Position numbers and translations under genes: made by a program | Source of the DNA: Rotaria sp. Silwood1 | Lineage: Eukaryota; Rotifera; Eurotatoria; Philodinida; Philodinidae | DNA: 64,000 nucleotides | Reading direction: 5' to 3' | Assembly: GCA_905250075.1 (NCBI GenBank) | Contig: CAJNOP010000137.1 | Span: forward strand, 260,809 to 324,808 | Notes under the pieces: model-generated | Told to the model about the DNA's origin: nothing | The model's input: the letters and a program-made list of their open reading frames with translations, nothing else | Databases searched by the model: none | Shown: positions 47,720 through 61,100 of the stretch, piece after piece | Layout: every line of letters starts with the position of its first letter | Numbering within the stretch: position 1 is the first letter of the stretch

Positions 47720-49141
47720 ACCTTGAAACCTTCTCAAGTCGAAATTTTTCAGTGTATACATAATTGATGAAGCGAAAGATAATTAAGTCTAGGCAAATAA
47801 TTACTGATTTGAAAGGTATTTTATTGAATGAAAAAAAAGGATTATTCAAGTATCAAGAATATCAACGAGCAGATCACTTATTTGTTTTTAGATGATAACA
47901 TTTGGTACAAAATGGACATATATGAATTGTTATATTAAATTTTAGTAATATTATTATAACGTAGTCAATTGAAATAGAGCGGCTAAGGATTATTTCAATT
48001 AAGTAGAAAGTTTAAATCGTCTAACAATATGCGTAGTATTGATTGCATGGTTCATGGAACAATTATTTAATGAAATGTTTAGAATCAATAGATAGCAATG
48101 CTAAATTTAATGATGTATGAAGAACTGAAAATATGTGAGCTGTACTGAACGAAACAGTTCACGAAAAAGGATTTGATACATGCATTACAATTAGAAAAAG
48201 AAAATGTACAAGTCATAAGGCTTATTCATAAAGAAAATTTAGACACTTACTAGGAATATTTTCCTTATTTTTCACACAACTTTCGGTCAAAGTTTCAAGC
48301 TTAATTTATTTTAAAGAGTCTTTTTAAATAGAAAATCGACTAAATGAATCAGTTGAACATTATGCTACATATTTTGCTCATTAAAATACAATGTATTTAA
48401 AAAACAAAACTTTGTACCAAAAAAAAAGGTATTTCGTATCTTCGGCATGACTGTTCACCCCACTGGACGTCATTTATGGATCAATTATGAAAATATTATA
48501 CGGTATCCTTCGTCTTTTAAACGTTATAATTACTGGCAGAGGTATTCCGAGATCACCAAAATTAAGGAGAAAGTTGATGAGAAGATTTTTTTTTCTAAAA
48601 TTGACCGAATTTTGGTAGAGAATATCGCAAATTTTTTTTGTTTTTTCTTTATTGTATTCATTATCTATTTATCAATGTTGTTGTTTTTTTTTTGTGGTTA
48701 TTTAATAGTTTGTTAATTCGATGTTCAAAATACTATTTTTTTTTTCCTTTTTTGTTTTTTATGTCATGAACGGCGAAGAGTTAATGTAATTAGTGACAAT
48801 ACAATAAATCAAAATTAGTTCGTTACACAAGTTAATCAATAATTTATTCCTGATTGCATTGATCAGTTTGAATATATTTTTTCTTCTTCTTCTTAATATC
48901 CTATAAAAACAAAAATTCGTAATCCCGGCTTATAAATATATAGATTGAATGTATTGTTTGACCGTTCTTCTCTCTCTTTCTTTCTTTTGTTTTCATTTTA
49001 AGTTAACGTTCTGTCATACTAAATGTTTGTATAAGCCATTTGGTCAGTCAACACGTGATTGATGGCATTGTTGACAGTCGTTGACACATATATAAAGAAT
49101 GCAAAGAAATAACTATAAGTAAAAGAATATCATTTTTTACC

Positions 49142-51527
49142 ATGAATCGTTACTTACTATACAGTATTATATTTATTCTTATAAAAAATGTTGATTGTAT
49201 ATCAATAAAATATCGTCGATGGTGTTCACCATGGAAATTTTGTTCATTTACATCATGGAAAACTTGGGAATCATGTAATAAAACATGTGGTGGTGGTATA
49301 CGTACACGTTATCGACAAATGTGTTCATTACCATTAATTGATTTTACACAACATGTTGCTATGTGTCATAAAACATTAAATGATTTTATTCAATATGAAA
49401 ATTGTTCACAAACATGTTCAATTTATGGAATATGGTCAAATGAAACAAATCAATGTATATGTAATGATACAAGTATTGTTGATTCATGCTGTATGACAGG
49501 TAAGAAAGGTTTAGTTTCTTTTTTTTTTTTGAATGAAATTGTTTTGTATATAGATCGAGGACGATGGTCAGAATGGTCATCATGGTCGAGATGTATAGCA
49601 CGATGTGGAACTTATGGCATACGTAATAGAAAACGTATATGTTTATGGAAAGATGATCTTTACCAATACGATTTAATAAATACAAATTGTATTGGAGATT
49701 CAGTTCAATATGAAAGTTGTTTAAAAGATTGTCATGAATCAGGTTAGAAAAATTTTTTGTTTGTTTTAATAGAAGAAGTCTTTTTTAAATAGAATATGAT
49801 GAAGAATTTTTTGAAAAAATGCCAAGTAATACAACTGTAATGATTGGTAAACATGCACAATTTGTTTGTAAACAAAAAAATGGTAGTATTAAATGGTAAA
49901 TATTTAATGAATAGTTCAATTCAACAATTTTTATTAATTACATTGTTTTCTTCCCCCAGGATCATTTAGACAAATAGGATAATATGCAAAATACTATTTA
50001 AAAAAAAAAACGAATATACGTTAGTTATATAACAGATAGAATTTCGTCTAGGATAATAACTATATTGTACATTATTCAATAAACTTGGTTTTGTATGAGT
50101 GTGTATTGTTTCATTAGATTGATACAGGACAATACAAACATTTTCAATTCTGTATGTTTAATTTGAAGTAGTTTTATAAAGATTATTGAATCCATCTGAG
50201 ATTTTTTTTTTTTTTTAAATTTTTCTTTTCATTTTAAAGGTTAATTAATGATCAAGATGTATCTATATTATCAATACAAAATCCTTCAATAAAAATTGTA
50301 TCCAATGGTACAATATTATTTATTTATCCAATAACAAATTATTTTTCATCTCAAACTCGTATAACATGTCAAATAAATATGTTAAATGGTGAACATATTA
50401 ATCGACATGCTTGGATGTTAATTAATACAAATGAAAATAATATTGATAATTTAAATGATAATCAATGTTCACTTCTAAAATCTTTAGAATCAATATATTA
50501 TGTACGATTAGGATCAAGTTTTTCAATACAATGTCAAGCTAAAACATTGAATGCAACTATTCTATGGTATAAAAATAATATATTAATACATAATAATGAA
50601 GATAATAATATACAAATTTTAATTAATTATATGTTATTTATAAATACAATTGATATAAGTCATAATACAAGTTATTCTTGTACTATTCAAACAACATTAA
50701 AATGTAAACAAACATCATATTGGAAAATAATTGTATTTGAATATACACAAGAAATTTCAAATAATTTACAAACAAATCCATTAAATTTTGTTGGTACATA
50801 TGGTATTGTATTACCAAGTTCATCACCATGGCATGTAACAATATCATATCGTGATATAAAAATGAATTTTTTTTATGATGTATTTTGTTCTGGTTTATTT
50901 ATTGATGAAGATACTATATTAAGTGTTTCACAATGTTTTGATAAAACATCATCATTACAAACATATCTTAAACAACAAAATTTATTATTTGATCCAACAA
51001 AACTTATTATTTATGTTTCTAAATATGATCGTTTAACAATAAGTTCATTTGAAAGACAATCATCTGTAAAACAATTATTATATTCAAATAATGATTTTAT
51101 TATTTTAAAAGTACATTTACTTTATATGAGTTTAGAATCTCGTCCATTACCATTACCAACAATAAATGATATGGCAATATTAATGAATAATATTTCTTTA
51201 TATGCAACTGGTTGGGGACCATTATCAACAAATGCTGATAAACCAATGCGTCTTAAATATATACAACAACGTTTAATTGATTGTAATATATCATTATCAT
51301 CATCACCGATAACATTATGTACTACAGCTATAGCTATTAAACAACCAAATTTATGTCCAGGTGATACTGGTGGAATATTATTTGCACAAACAAAACAACG
51401 TATATTTGCTGTTGGTCTTATATCACGATTTTCAAAAGCATTTTGTGATATACGTTCAACACAAGTAACAACTATTCTTCGTCTTGATACTATAACGACT
51501 TGGTTAAAACAAAATTCACTTGTATAA
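49142..51527 (+). CDS. secreted TSP1-TSP1-Ig-Ig-trypsin-like pseudoprotease
   Basis: Four exons, 49142..49499, 49554..49742, 49793..49895 and 50240..51527, give 645 residues. A signal peptide (MNRYLLYSIIFILIKNVDC) precedes a first thrombospondin type 1 repeat (WKTWESCNKTCGGGIRTRYR). Exon 2 carries a second (GRWSEWSSWSRCIARCG). Exons 3-4 hold an Ig-like domain (FVCKQKNGSIKW ... TRITCQI), then another (SFSIQCQAKTLNATILWYKN ... SYSCTIQ). The last about 230 residues are chymotrypsin-fold: SSPWHVTIS, LSVSQCFD, NDFIILKV, CPGDTGGILF. The catalytic His is Gln (Q448), Asp is kept (D502), and the nucleophile Ser is Thr (T593), so proteolysis is unlikely. Many N-glycosylation sequons. A TATA-like box is about 50 bases upstream; AATAAA signals follow the stop near 51630. 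A binding or matrix role is inferred. Confidence 0.9.
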
Positions 51528-54500
51528 AATTAGAAAAAAAAAAACTTAATCATTTTTTTTTTTTGTTTGTCTATTTCCGCTGTATAGATAACAAAAAAGA
51601 TAAATAATGTTTGTTTTTTATATATGATTGAATAAAATTATGAAATAAATACTCTTTATTGAATTTGAATTTAGTTTTTATTTATCAATTAATCTATGGT
51701 AAGAAAGTTGCAATACATTCATAGAATAAGATTGAATCATTATCAACCAGATTATATATTTATTTAAAGCTGAAAATCAAAATTAAATAACATCATTTTA
51801 TTCTAATTTTTCGACAAAATTTCTTGCTAATATTTTATTTAGACAATTGAGTGGCATATGGTAGTCCTTAAGAAGTTCCAGTCCTTAAGAATGCATTACA
51901 CTCTTTCGGTTCAATAAGTAATTGCACTTATTTTGCACACTGTTTTTGATAAGTACTCAAGCTATCTGATGTTATTGAACTCGTGCTTACTAAGATAAAT
52001 TTTTTTTAATAATGATCTAACAAATGTCTACAGTAATGTTGAAGTTCCATCGTTTAGAAATTCTTTTTATATTAGTCAATTTTGTATTTCAATCAAAATC
52101 TATCGAATTCAACATACAAAATAATTCTCAATGGTTTTTAAGCAGCGATTTTTCTTTTTGGAGTAATGGGACAAACTGAACTATCATAAAATTGTCGCCA
52201 ATTTATGGATCAGCTTATGTCTCTATTAGTAACCATCATAGATAGAAAAATCCAATATACTTGAAACATAGTGATAGAAACTTGAACTTTTTACAGAGGC
52301 GATAGATACGTAAGGAGTGACTTATCATAGAACATACATATATAAATAATACTTCATTATTATATATGAACTAGTTTCTTAGAGCATTTCCTGAAGATTA
52401 AGTAAAAAAGATGGGAAGAAATGTATCTGAAAATAGAGACAATAAAACTAATTTCTGGTGGTTCATAGTAATGGCTACATTGTATCTCATATTTGGATTC
52501 TGCAGACTTACGCTGTCAGCTTTTTTATTTATTATTTATTTCTTTATTATTTTTTTTCACAGAAAAGATTTTTCCATGAATGTGATATAAATAGATGACA
52601 CTCATTTAGCTATAAGATCATATGAAATCTAAACAAATTATTTCAGAAATATGCTTCGTTTCTGTATGCATAAAAATGGAAGTTTGATATTGAGGTATGG
52701 CAATAAGCTACAATATCTTATTATTATAATTAAAGAAAACTATGTTTTCAACTTTATGCGAGTATTATATTGAAAATATCTTCATTGTTTGAATACTTGC
52801 TTTTATTCTGATAAAAACAGTATTGTTTTAGTTCGTCCTATAAATGATATTTTTCTTGAAATTCTATAATGGATTCCATAAATAATAAATTTTTAATGAT
52901 AATGAAGAAATGAATAACAGTTCTTTTTTCATCTTTTAAGTGCAAACAAGATGACCTTCAAATTGTTTATATTATGATTCCATTTCTATATTGCACCAAA
53001 GAACTTTTGATAATTACTATTTCTCGGCCAATGGGCAAAAAAACATAGATGAACTTCAGCATCAATAGATATTCTTAAATTCACAATCCTTTTCCAAAGT
53101 TTCATCTTTTCTAAAAAAAAAAGTATTGATCCGAAATAAATACATTATTTATGTTTCCTTTGACAAAACTAATTATTTTCACTGATTACATAAAGAAAAC
53201 ATTAAAAGCTATTTTGATAATAATAAATGTCTGAGTTATAACACTTTTCAAAGTATAATATTCTAGAAGTGCTTTTAGATGAACAATCTTTTCAATTAAC
53301 GCATTAACTGCAATAACCTAAGAAGAATGCACCATCCACGAAACATAATCTACATTTTTATCTAATTTATATCGTATATTATGCATGTCTATTTTTTCTT
53401 GTCATAGAAAATCTATTATTCAAACTCATTATCATAAATAGAAAAGCATGTTACACCTGCTAGCTTTCGTGCAGCTCTCATCTTCAACAACCGATCTTGT
53501 ACCAGATATATTCAAATCACATGAAATTTCCTCCATATGTTAGGGCTATCATGAGGAGATTATACTAAAATTTTCAGCCGTAAATCATAATGTTCGAGAG
53601 CGATACTCAACAAACAACGGTAAGGAAAAAAAAAGCTCATTGGGCGACACAACATTCTTTTTGGGACTTTATTTTATACTGTTAATGCTCTTTTTACTTG
53701 AAAGAATATGTCTGACCACAATACCTGACAAAACTCTTTTGTTTTCTTAATTCTTGCTTTTTATGCGTAGGAAAAAAAATGACAAGATAAGTCTTTGAAT
53801 AATTGTCAAAAAAATAATAATTAATTTCACGAAGTACTTTTTCAATATAATAATATAAAATCATAATTCAGAGCTCAGACATCGCAGTTTTACATATTCT
53901 TGCATACTAAAGAAAAAAAGTCTGCTACATTGAAACTCCTCCAAGAATTATAGGTTGCATGATTAGAAAGACATAATCAGGCGAAACAGGAAGAAATAGG
54001 ATTTGTCATTTTTTTCTAAAAGAAAAAAACATATTTTTCAAGCTGATAGTGCCGGTAGTCATTGCAAAGTATTGCAGCAAACGACGTGTTAAGTAAGAAA
54101 CTCATATTTGTTTTTTTGAATGATGCAACTTGAGGCTATCCTCTCATGCGTTTATCTTAAATTTGAAAGATTTTTTTGAAGAAGCGAAAGGCACTTAATT
54201 TATCTAACGACATAGAAGTTTTTTTCCTATTGTTCGAAATTTTTTTATTTACATACACAAAACGATGAATTGATTTGCGTGACATTTCATTGAACAAAAG
54301 ATATGCTTATTTTGTTTTTGTTTTTTTTTAATATCAATTAAGTGAAAACTTTCAAATTGAAATAGGATTAGTCATTATGTAAACGCTTTGCAAAATGAAA
54401 AAAAAACAATCGATAAAAAAAAAGATTAATTACATCAACAGCTGTTTACCAAACTTTATTTTTTGAAAATAAAAGTAAATAATTGATGAAGGTTCCAGTC

Positions 54501-57500
54501 AATTAGAGACCGAGTTGCTAATGGTTTTTGTTTTCACTTAATTGAAATTTTTAAGAAAGTATTTTGGACTTAACTAATATTTCAAAGACACTTATGAATT
54601 TATAATGATGTAAGTTTTTTCTTTTAATGTTATTATCAAATAGTCAATAGTGCGTATCAAAACTGATATTAATTGACAAGTAAATATAATAATCTTTTCT
54701 TTTTGTGTAATCAACATAAATTGTATTGATAAAATACAGAAGTTAGATTTTGAATATGCACCTGATTCCTACCATTTGATGTCAAATATTGACAATTTTT
54801 TTTCTAACTAATAATATAGTTCCGTTGAATTGTTTATATCAACAATGATTAGATTTTTTTGCTCTATCCGAAGTTATAGTTGAAGTATATGAAATACAAA
54901 ATAATTATCATTTTTTAGTTTTTTTCTATCAAGTTTCATTGAACAAAAGTTACGAATAGATTCGGAAAGAACGTTCAAAACTCAACACAACTAGCATGAA
55001 AAATACTTAAGAATCGAGTTATTCTTATTAGAAGAAATTTTCTAAATTCTGAGTAGAAATTCGTACAAAAACACATGCCTAATATTGAGAATAACCAGAC
55101 CCTTAGTGACTCTTCATGACATTTATGTTCAGTTTTGAATGCACTTTTCGAGTTTGTTCTTACGTTTTGTTTAATGCAATGACAGCAATCAAAATCAGTT
55201 ACAAGTGGTCGAAAAAACATGGTTATGGTTGATATTGACAATCCACAAACATTAACTTCTTAACAAGGAGTCACCCAGTTAAGGACATCGGGTAACAATC
55301 GCATTTTTGGACTTTCTCCTGTCCAAGTTTGTTCAGATTCATCGACTTTATTACTTCTTCTGGACGTTTGGTATAAAAACACTTAGATAAAACGACTACT
55401 TGTTTAAAAGAACAACCAGAAAATCTAACCTCTCATACAACTGCTCTACCAAATAAAGGAAGTTCATAGTAAAAGGGCTGATAAATGGCTCGTAGAAAAA
55501 TGTCACCTTTGATATCATGTTCTACGAAACCTTGCATCGCTAATTGGGAATAATATTTGAATGTAATCAATCATTTTTCAAAGATTATTTTCGAATTTTC
55601 GATAGACATATTTTATACTGTTTGTTGATGGACGACGTGGATGAATATAAATATGATGCGTAAAGCTGTTTTCTTTGATACATATAATTTGTTAATAAAC
55701 GGAAAAGTTGTCCGAAGATAATATGATACAAAACCGTTTGATACCAATGTCAAACTACATCGGGTATCTTTTATTGATAGAACATTAAGATTTATTTGAA
55801 AAACATAATAATATAAGTTAATTAAAGCTCTAAAATTTAATAAAACTGTTAAGTTTTAAACACCATCTGACATTTTTTTTTTCATGGAATCAGAAAGAAA
55901 TTCTATACTTGACTAGGAAATTACTGTTTATCATGTACTCAGACATGCAACATGAGTCTAGAAAACATAAACAAATATTAAGAATAAGAAACTGCATGAT
56001 GTATAATTAAAACCTAAATATAAAAATGTTAAACTATGGAGCATTAGAAGACGAGAAGACCTTGACATTTGATAATAATGAAAAAGAGACATTCAATCTT
56101 TAGATACTTTTCTTTTCCTATAGATTCATACATTCTTTATTATGCAAAAAATCTGAATCATTTCAGACAGAAGCCTACAAATCGAACTTTTTATAATTTA
56201 ATTTAGAAAATTGAAAAGAAAACAAGAAATTCTCCTTCGGTCTTCATTATTGATACGTAGTATATCGATCTACTCAAGCTAGTAAAAGCAAAGTTCAATC
56301 AAGAGTCCAAGTTACAATCTCACTCATTTATAATAATTTTTCAAGAGAAAAATAGAGTTAGCACTAGAGTAGATATATTATCAAAGATTAGATCCATATC
56401 GTAGATATAGCTAGCACTTGAAAATAATAATGAGATAGCATTAGAAGCATTTCAAAAACTTTGACGGATTGATTCTGTAAAATTATAATATATATAGATA
56501 ATGGTATTTGTATGTTTACTTTATGTTTTTGACAATAATCTAGCTTAATAAAATAATGTTTATAATTTGATCATTATCCTAGAACGTCGTAAATGTTTCC
56601 CTTTCTATTTTATGACTAGGTTTATTTTTTTTTAATTAAAAATAATCTTCTTCATGAAAAATGATGATTTTACAGCTTAATTCTTTCCTGTCTATTATGT
56701 TTGTTGTTTTGTTTAAATTGTATTTTTATTGTGTCAATATTATATCAATAAATCCTATATTATTTGAAAAGATCGATTAATCTTTATCAGAAAAAAAAAA
56801 TTATAATTAAATTTTTATGTGTTTTCGCATATTCCTTTGTTTAGATAAATAATCTATGTTCGTTAAAGGTATTTCATAATCTACTGGAAATTTAAGATCT
56901 TAAACACAATGATTTCTATTAGATATTTTTTTCAGGTTTACATTAATTTTTCTGAAGTAAATATTTTTTAATAATGTAAAAAGAGATGTTATTAATCATC
57001 TATATTTCTTCATATACTCGAATAACAAATATGTTATTGGACATCTTTTTTGAACCAAGAAATACATTTAATTGTGATTATATATTCATCGGGTCAAATA
57101 TAATGATTCATGATAATGTGTCATATTTAATTACAATAGATAGAATATTGGAGAAATATGTAATTATAATTTTCATCTTGTAATTTGACAAATTATATTT
57201 AATTTTCGTATATAATGAAAAAGAAAAAAGTAGAACTAGCATTATATACTCGTTATTAATTTGTTTTCCTATTATCTTCGATTTTCTCGTAAAATTAGTG
57301 AAAAACGAACGAGAATAAAGATATGTATAAATAATGTCTAGTCAATGTAAAAAATACTCTCTAATTAACAAAATCTATTTTCAGAATGTAAATAATAAAT
57401 ATATGTATATATATAATAACTGACTAATTATTAAGGAAATTATATAGAAAGAGTATACTTATTTCAAAGAAAATAAGTTCACTTAGGTTTTTCATTATTG

Positions 57501-58116
57501 TTTTCTTTGAAGTATTATATGAAATAATACCTGAACTTATCCCTCGATACGATAAACAAAATATGTCATTATATAGGTTAAACGATTCTTGAAATTCTGA
57601 TAGTCTATTCTCTTTCTATATTTTTTTCTCTTTTCTATCTATATATTAGTACGTAGTCATTTTCTCCTAACTTGTTTTCGACGTGTCGTCAATACTATAT
57701 CTCGTTGTCTATCAACAGTTTATTTTATCTACGTTTTCTGCTTTTCTTAAAGCCTTATTTTATCTTACATGTAGAGTAATTCTTTACGTTGGTAAAAATA
57801 AGCCTAATCCTGTGAGAGAGACAATTAATGACGTCAAAAAAAAAAAAAAATCCAAATTATGTTTGATGCACACTGACTTCTACTTTTATTTCATTTTTCA
57901 TCGGTGAGAAAACTGACATTAAAAAAAATTGGTGACTGGTTTTTGTTACATAGACTCAATGTGACTTTCAATTAGTTTCACTAAAATATATGTTTACAAG
58001 ATATGTTGTATTACTGAGATTCACGCCTACGCTTTATTTTTGAAGAAAGCCTACACTCTTGTTAGAATCTTTTGCAATCAGTATTCATAAAATTTCTTTT
58101 TTTTTTTTCATTTAAG
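51528..58116. other. long intergenic region, no gene recognised
   Basis: About 6.6 kb of AT-rich DNA between two plus-strand genes. Open frames at 54975 (minus), 56986 and 57683 (plus) have no recognisable domains. A direct repeat AGTCCTTAAGA occurs twice near 51863-51893. Slightly GC-richer patches near 53450-53680 and 55245-55330 might be old transposon remnants. An upstream exon of the following GPCR could be hidden here because its first recognised exon begins right after a strong splice acceptor. Confidence 0.5.
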
Positions 58117-61100
58117 ATGTTTGTCATATCATGTGCATTTATTGGTCTATTGTTATTTATAGTGGGTTCATCAGGCAATGGTTTATGTATATTGGTATTT
58201 CTTCGCAAAAAATTTCGTCATCGTGTTATAACTCCATATTTTATTGTTTTATTATTTGCTGATTCTATTTATTTATTATTTCATTTAATAAAATTATTTT
58301 ATTATTCACAAACACTTTTCAATCTAAATATACAACCAGAAGAATCATGTTCAACTACATTTTTTGCACGAGCATATCAATATGCAACACAAACATGGCC
58401 ACAACCATTAGTTCCATTAGTACATGCAGAAACATATATACGATTTTCTTTAATATTAATGTGTATAATATCTTTACATAGAACAACATATATTACTCGT
58501 TCATTAAAACGCCTTGTTATACCAACATCATATAGTTATGTACAAAAACATAAATGGACATTTATATTTATAATTTTAGCATTTTTTTTTGCATATATAT
58601 TTGAATTTGTTGGATTAACATTATTTTGTTCAAAATCAAATACTCGTGATTTATCATATGAATGGTTTATTTATATGAGTACATATATGAAAAATTCAAC
58701 ATATCTTTTAACAAGTACAATGGTTGATCAACCAGATTCGTTAAAATGTGTTAATTATGCTTTAAAAAATTTACAAGAAACAAATCAAAGTTCAATTATA
58801 TATAACAATGATATATGTACAGAAGAACAATTAATAAATATATTATCTTATTATTTTGATCAACATAAAAAATCAATTGTTAATCTAATACAAAAAATTT
58901 TATTAAATCAAACAGGTCAGCGTATAACACGAAATGAAATTCGTCGAAAATTTCATTTTCATGAATGTTTATTTCCTCAAGAACCAAATTTTTTTCATCG
59001 TTATTATAATTTTATGTATCGTCGATCATTTGGTTTTAATCGACATACCTTACTTTTAGGTAAGATAAAATCTTTTAAATAAATTAAGATATAGTATTAT
59101 TGATTGATACAGAAGATTTATTTCATATAAGTTATTTAGATAATAATTTTCATCTGTTGTAATTGTACTAAATCTAAATGACCTATTTCTGTTGAAAGAA
59201 AAAGAAACATTCATCTAAATAACTTACGTTTATTATTTATTGATGAAAAGAAAAAGCAGCATCAAAACTCCAAGGAGTACAATTCATACTAAGTGTCAAT
59301 TTGCCCTAAACCGAATAACTCTAAAGCTGTAATAGAAAAAGAATTCGTTTATGTCATATATAGGAATTCAATAAGAATCATGATATATTTATTTAATGAT
59401 GACGAGCATATTTTCAACGTGCTCTGTTAACTTTTTTTGAAATGTAGTCAAAGACAATATTCATATGTCTCGTGAATACGGATGATATTAAAATTTAAAG
59501 AGACACCAAAACTTCATAGTTGATTGAATAAATAATCAACAGTAAAGAGATCAAATAATATTCAAAATTAATAAGTATACTTGCAGCAAAATGAAAAAAA
59601 CATTGTTTTCAATTAATCAAAACGTTAAAGTTACTTTTTAATAGTAATAAAAATCAATGAATAAAAATCTCGTATTTGCATATAGATTTTATTTTTGATA
59701 ATATTTGTCCTATTCATATTTAACTAAAGCAAAGATTTTCAGGTGAGTTAAATCAGAAATTATAAACTTTCGACTTTACATTTTTAATAGAAATTTCATT
59801 CTTGAAGATAAGAATAACAATTCTAAGACATGATAATCTTATGTAAATGAGTTTTTGTAAAATTTATCTTTTTCGGATTAAAACTACAGACGAAAATAAT
59901 TAATTCTTATTTTCGGAAAAAATTATTATTAAAACATCATTAGCTATTTATCTATTAAAGAATGGTATTATCAATAAAGTCTTTATAGATTATCTAATTT
60001 TGATTTGAATGATTTCGCTACCTGGAAAAATCATTGAATAGTTCAACGAGAGATTTTTCTTAATAAATACTTAAAGAGCAGCTCAGAAAATAATGAAAAA
60101 AAAACAAGTCTGATACAGTTCAAACTTTAAATTGAATTCTAAGGTATGCTTAATAACGAAGTATAGAATCAGAACTATTATTAGATATGAGGCGCAATTC
60201 GATGCAAAAGGGAATTCAACAATGAATTAATTTTTTTCTCTCTCTTGTGTATATTGAAACCCAAATGAACAAATAAAAAAATTGCCTATTTCTGTTTGAC
60301 CTAGATATTGATAGTACATAGAATCTATTTAGAAATGTTTATTCTTTTATTTGACGATTCTCAAGAAATTTTATAAATCTAAAAGCTTACGACTTGAAAA
60401 TTGATAGTTTGTAATAGAAAACTCTATTTGTGAACTATTAGCTATTTTCTTGCTTATAGAAGCAATAACAATGGTTTTTTTTTGATTTAATTCATCATGA
60501 ACATTCATGTATGAATAGGGATTTAGAAGAAAAAGAGAAAGAAATGGAACTGAGTCAGTCAACTTAATTGACAGACGTAAACCAAATTAAGCGTGAAAAG
60601 AATGCTCATTTTTTAGAATTTTAGAGCAAACTATGCGTGCTATAAATTATGAACGAATAGTCAACATTTATTATGTGCTACATAATAGAGAACTTGATTC
60701 ACCGAGTTCAACAGTATTTATATATATTATATACATAGGTCTTTCCGAGAAAAAGAAAAAATATAATTAAAATACGTCGATTCGATCCTAGTACGATTTC
60801 TTTTTTTGTTTTATTTATCTTAACGCTCGTTAATATGATCATGATAAGATACTCATCTACATTGTATTTTCTAATGCTATTTCATATAAGAATTGAAGCT
60901 GTTCATGGAACTCATTCTGAATTCCTAATTAGTAATATTTTCAAGTTCAAACAGATCAGGAGCATTTTCCGGTACAATGAAACATACTTAAATCTTGTGC
61001 TGCGAGTACATTTTTTATATAAAAATGCATTAGTATGCCGAATAATAATCTATAAACTTGAATTAGTGATGTGTAAACAAATAAGAATGCAATAGCAAAA

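Larger units (their letters stand above)
44760..49141. other. noncoding block with assembly gap and palindromes
   Basis: About 4.4 kb between CCDC43 (-) and the TSP1/Ig gene (+). It holds a perfect 39-base hairpin (45010-45048), a gap of 100 N (45896-45995) and a 972-bp palindrome (46748-47719). Open frames at 45280 and 46308 and a frame at 48447 (89 codons, poly-Phe end) show no domain. A TATA-like ATATATAAAG (about 49086) lies about 50 bases before the TSP1 gene start and an E-box CACGTG near 49053. Confidence 0.6.

Noticed and set aside
48447..48716. 89-codon open frame with ATG and a hydrophobic C-terminus
   Set aside because: The hydrophobic part is coded by T-tracts common in this DNA, there is no recognisable domain, and no clear promoter or splice context.
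49386..49685. 99-codon minus frame over the TSP1 exons
   Set aside because: Antisense shadow of the secreted TSP1/Ig gene.
57683..57907. Possible 5' exon of the second GPCR
   Set aside because: The open frame begins at a non-ATG codon, and no donor in it gives a clear in-frame N-terminus for the receptor.
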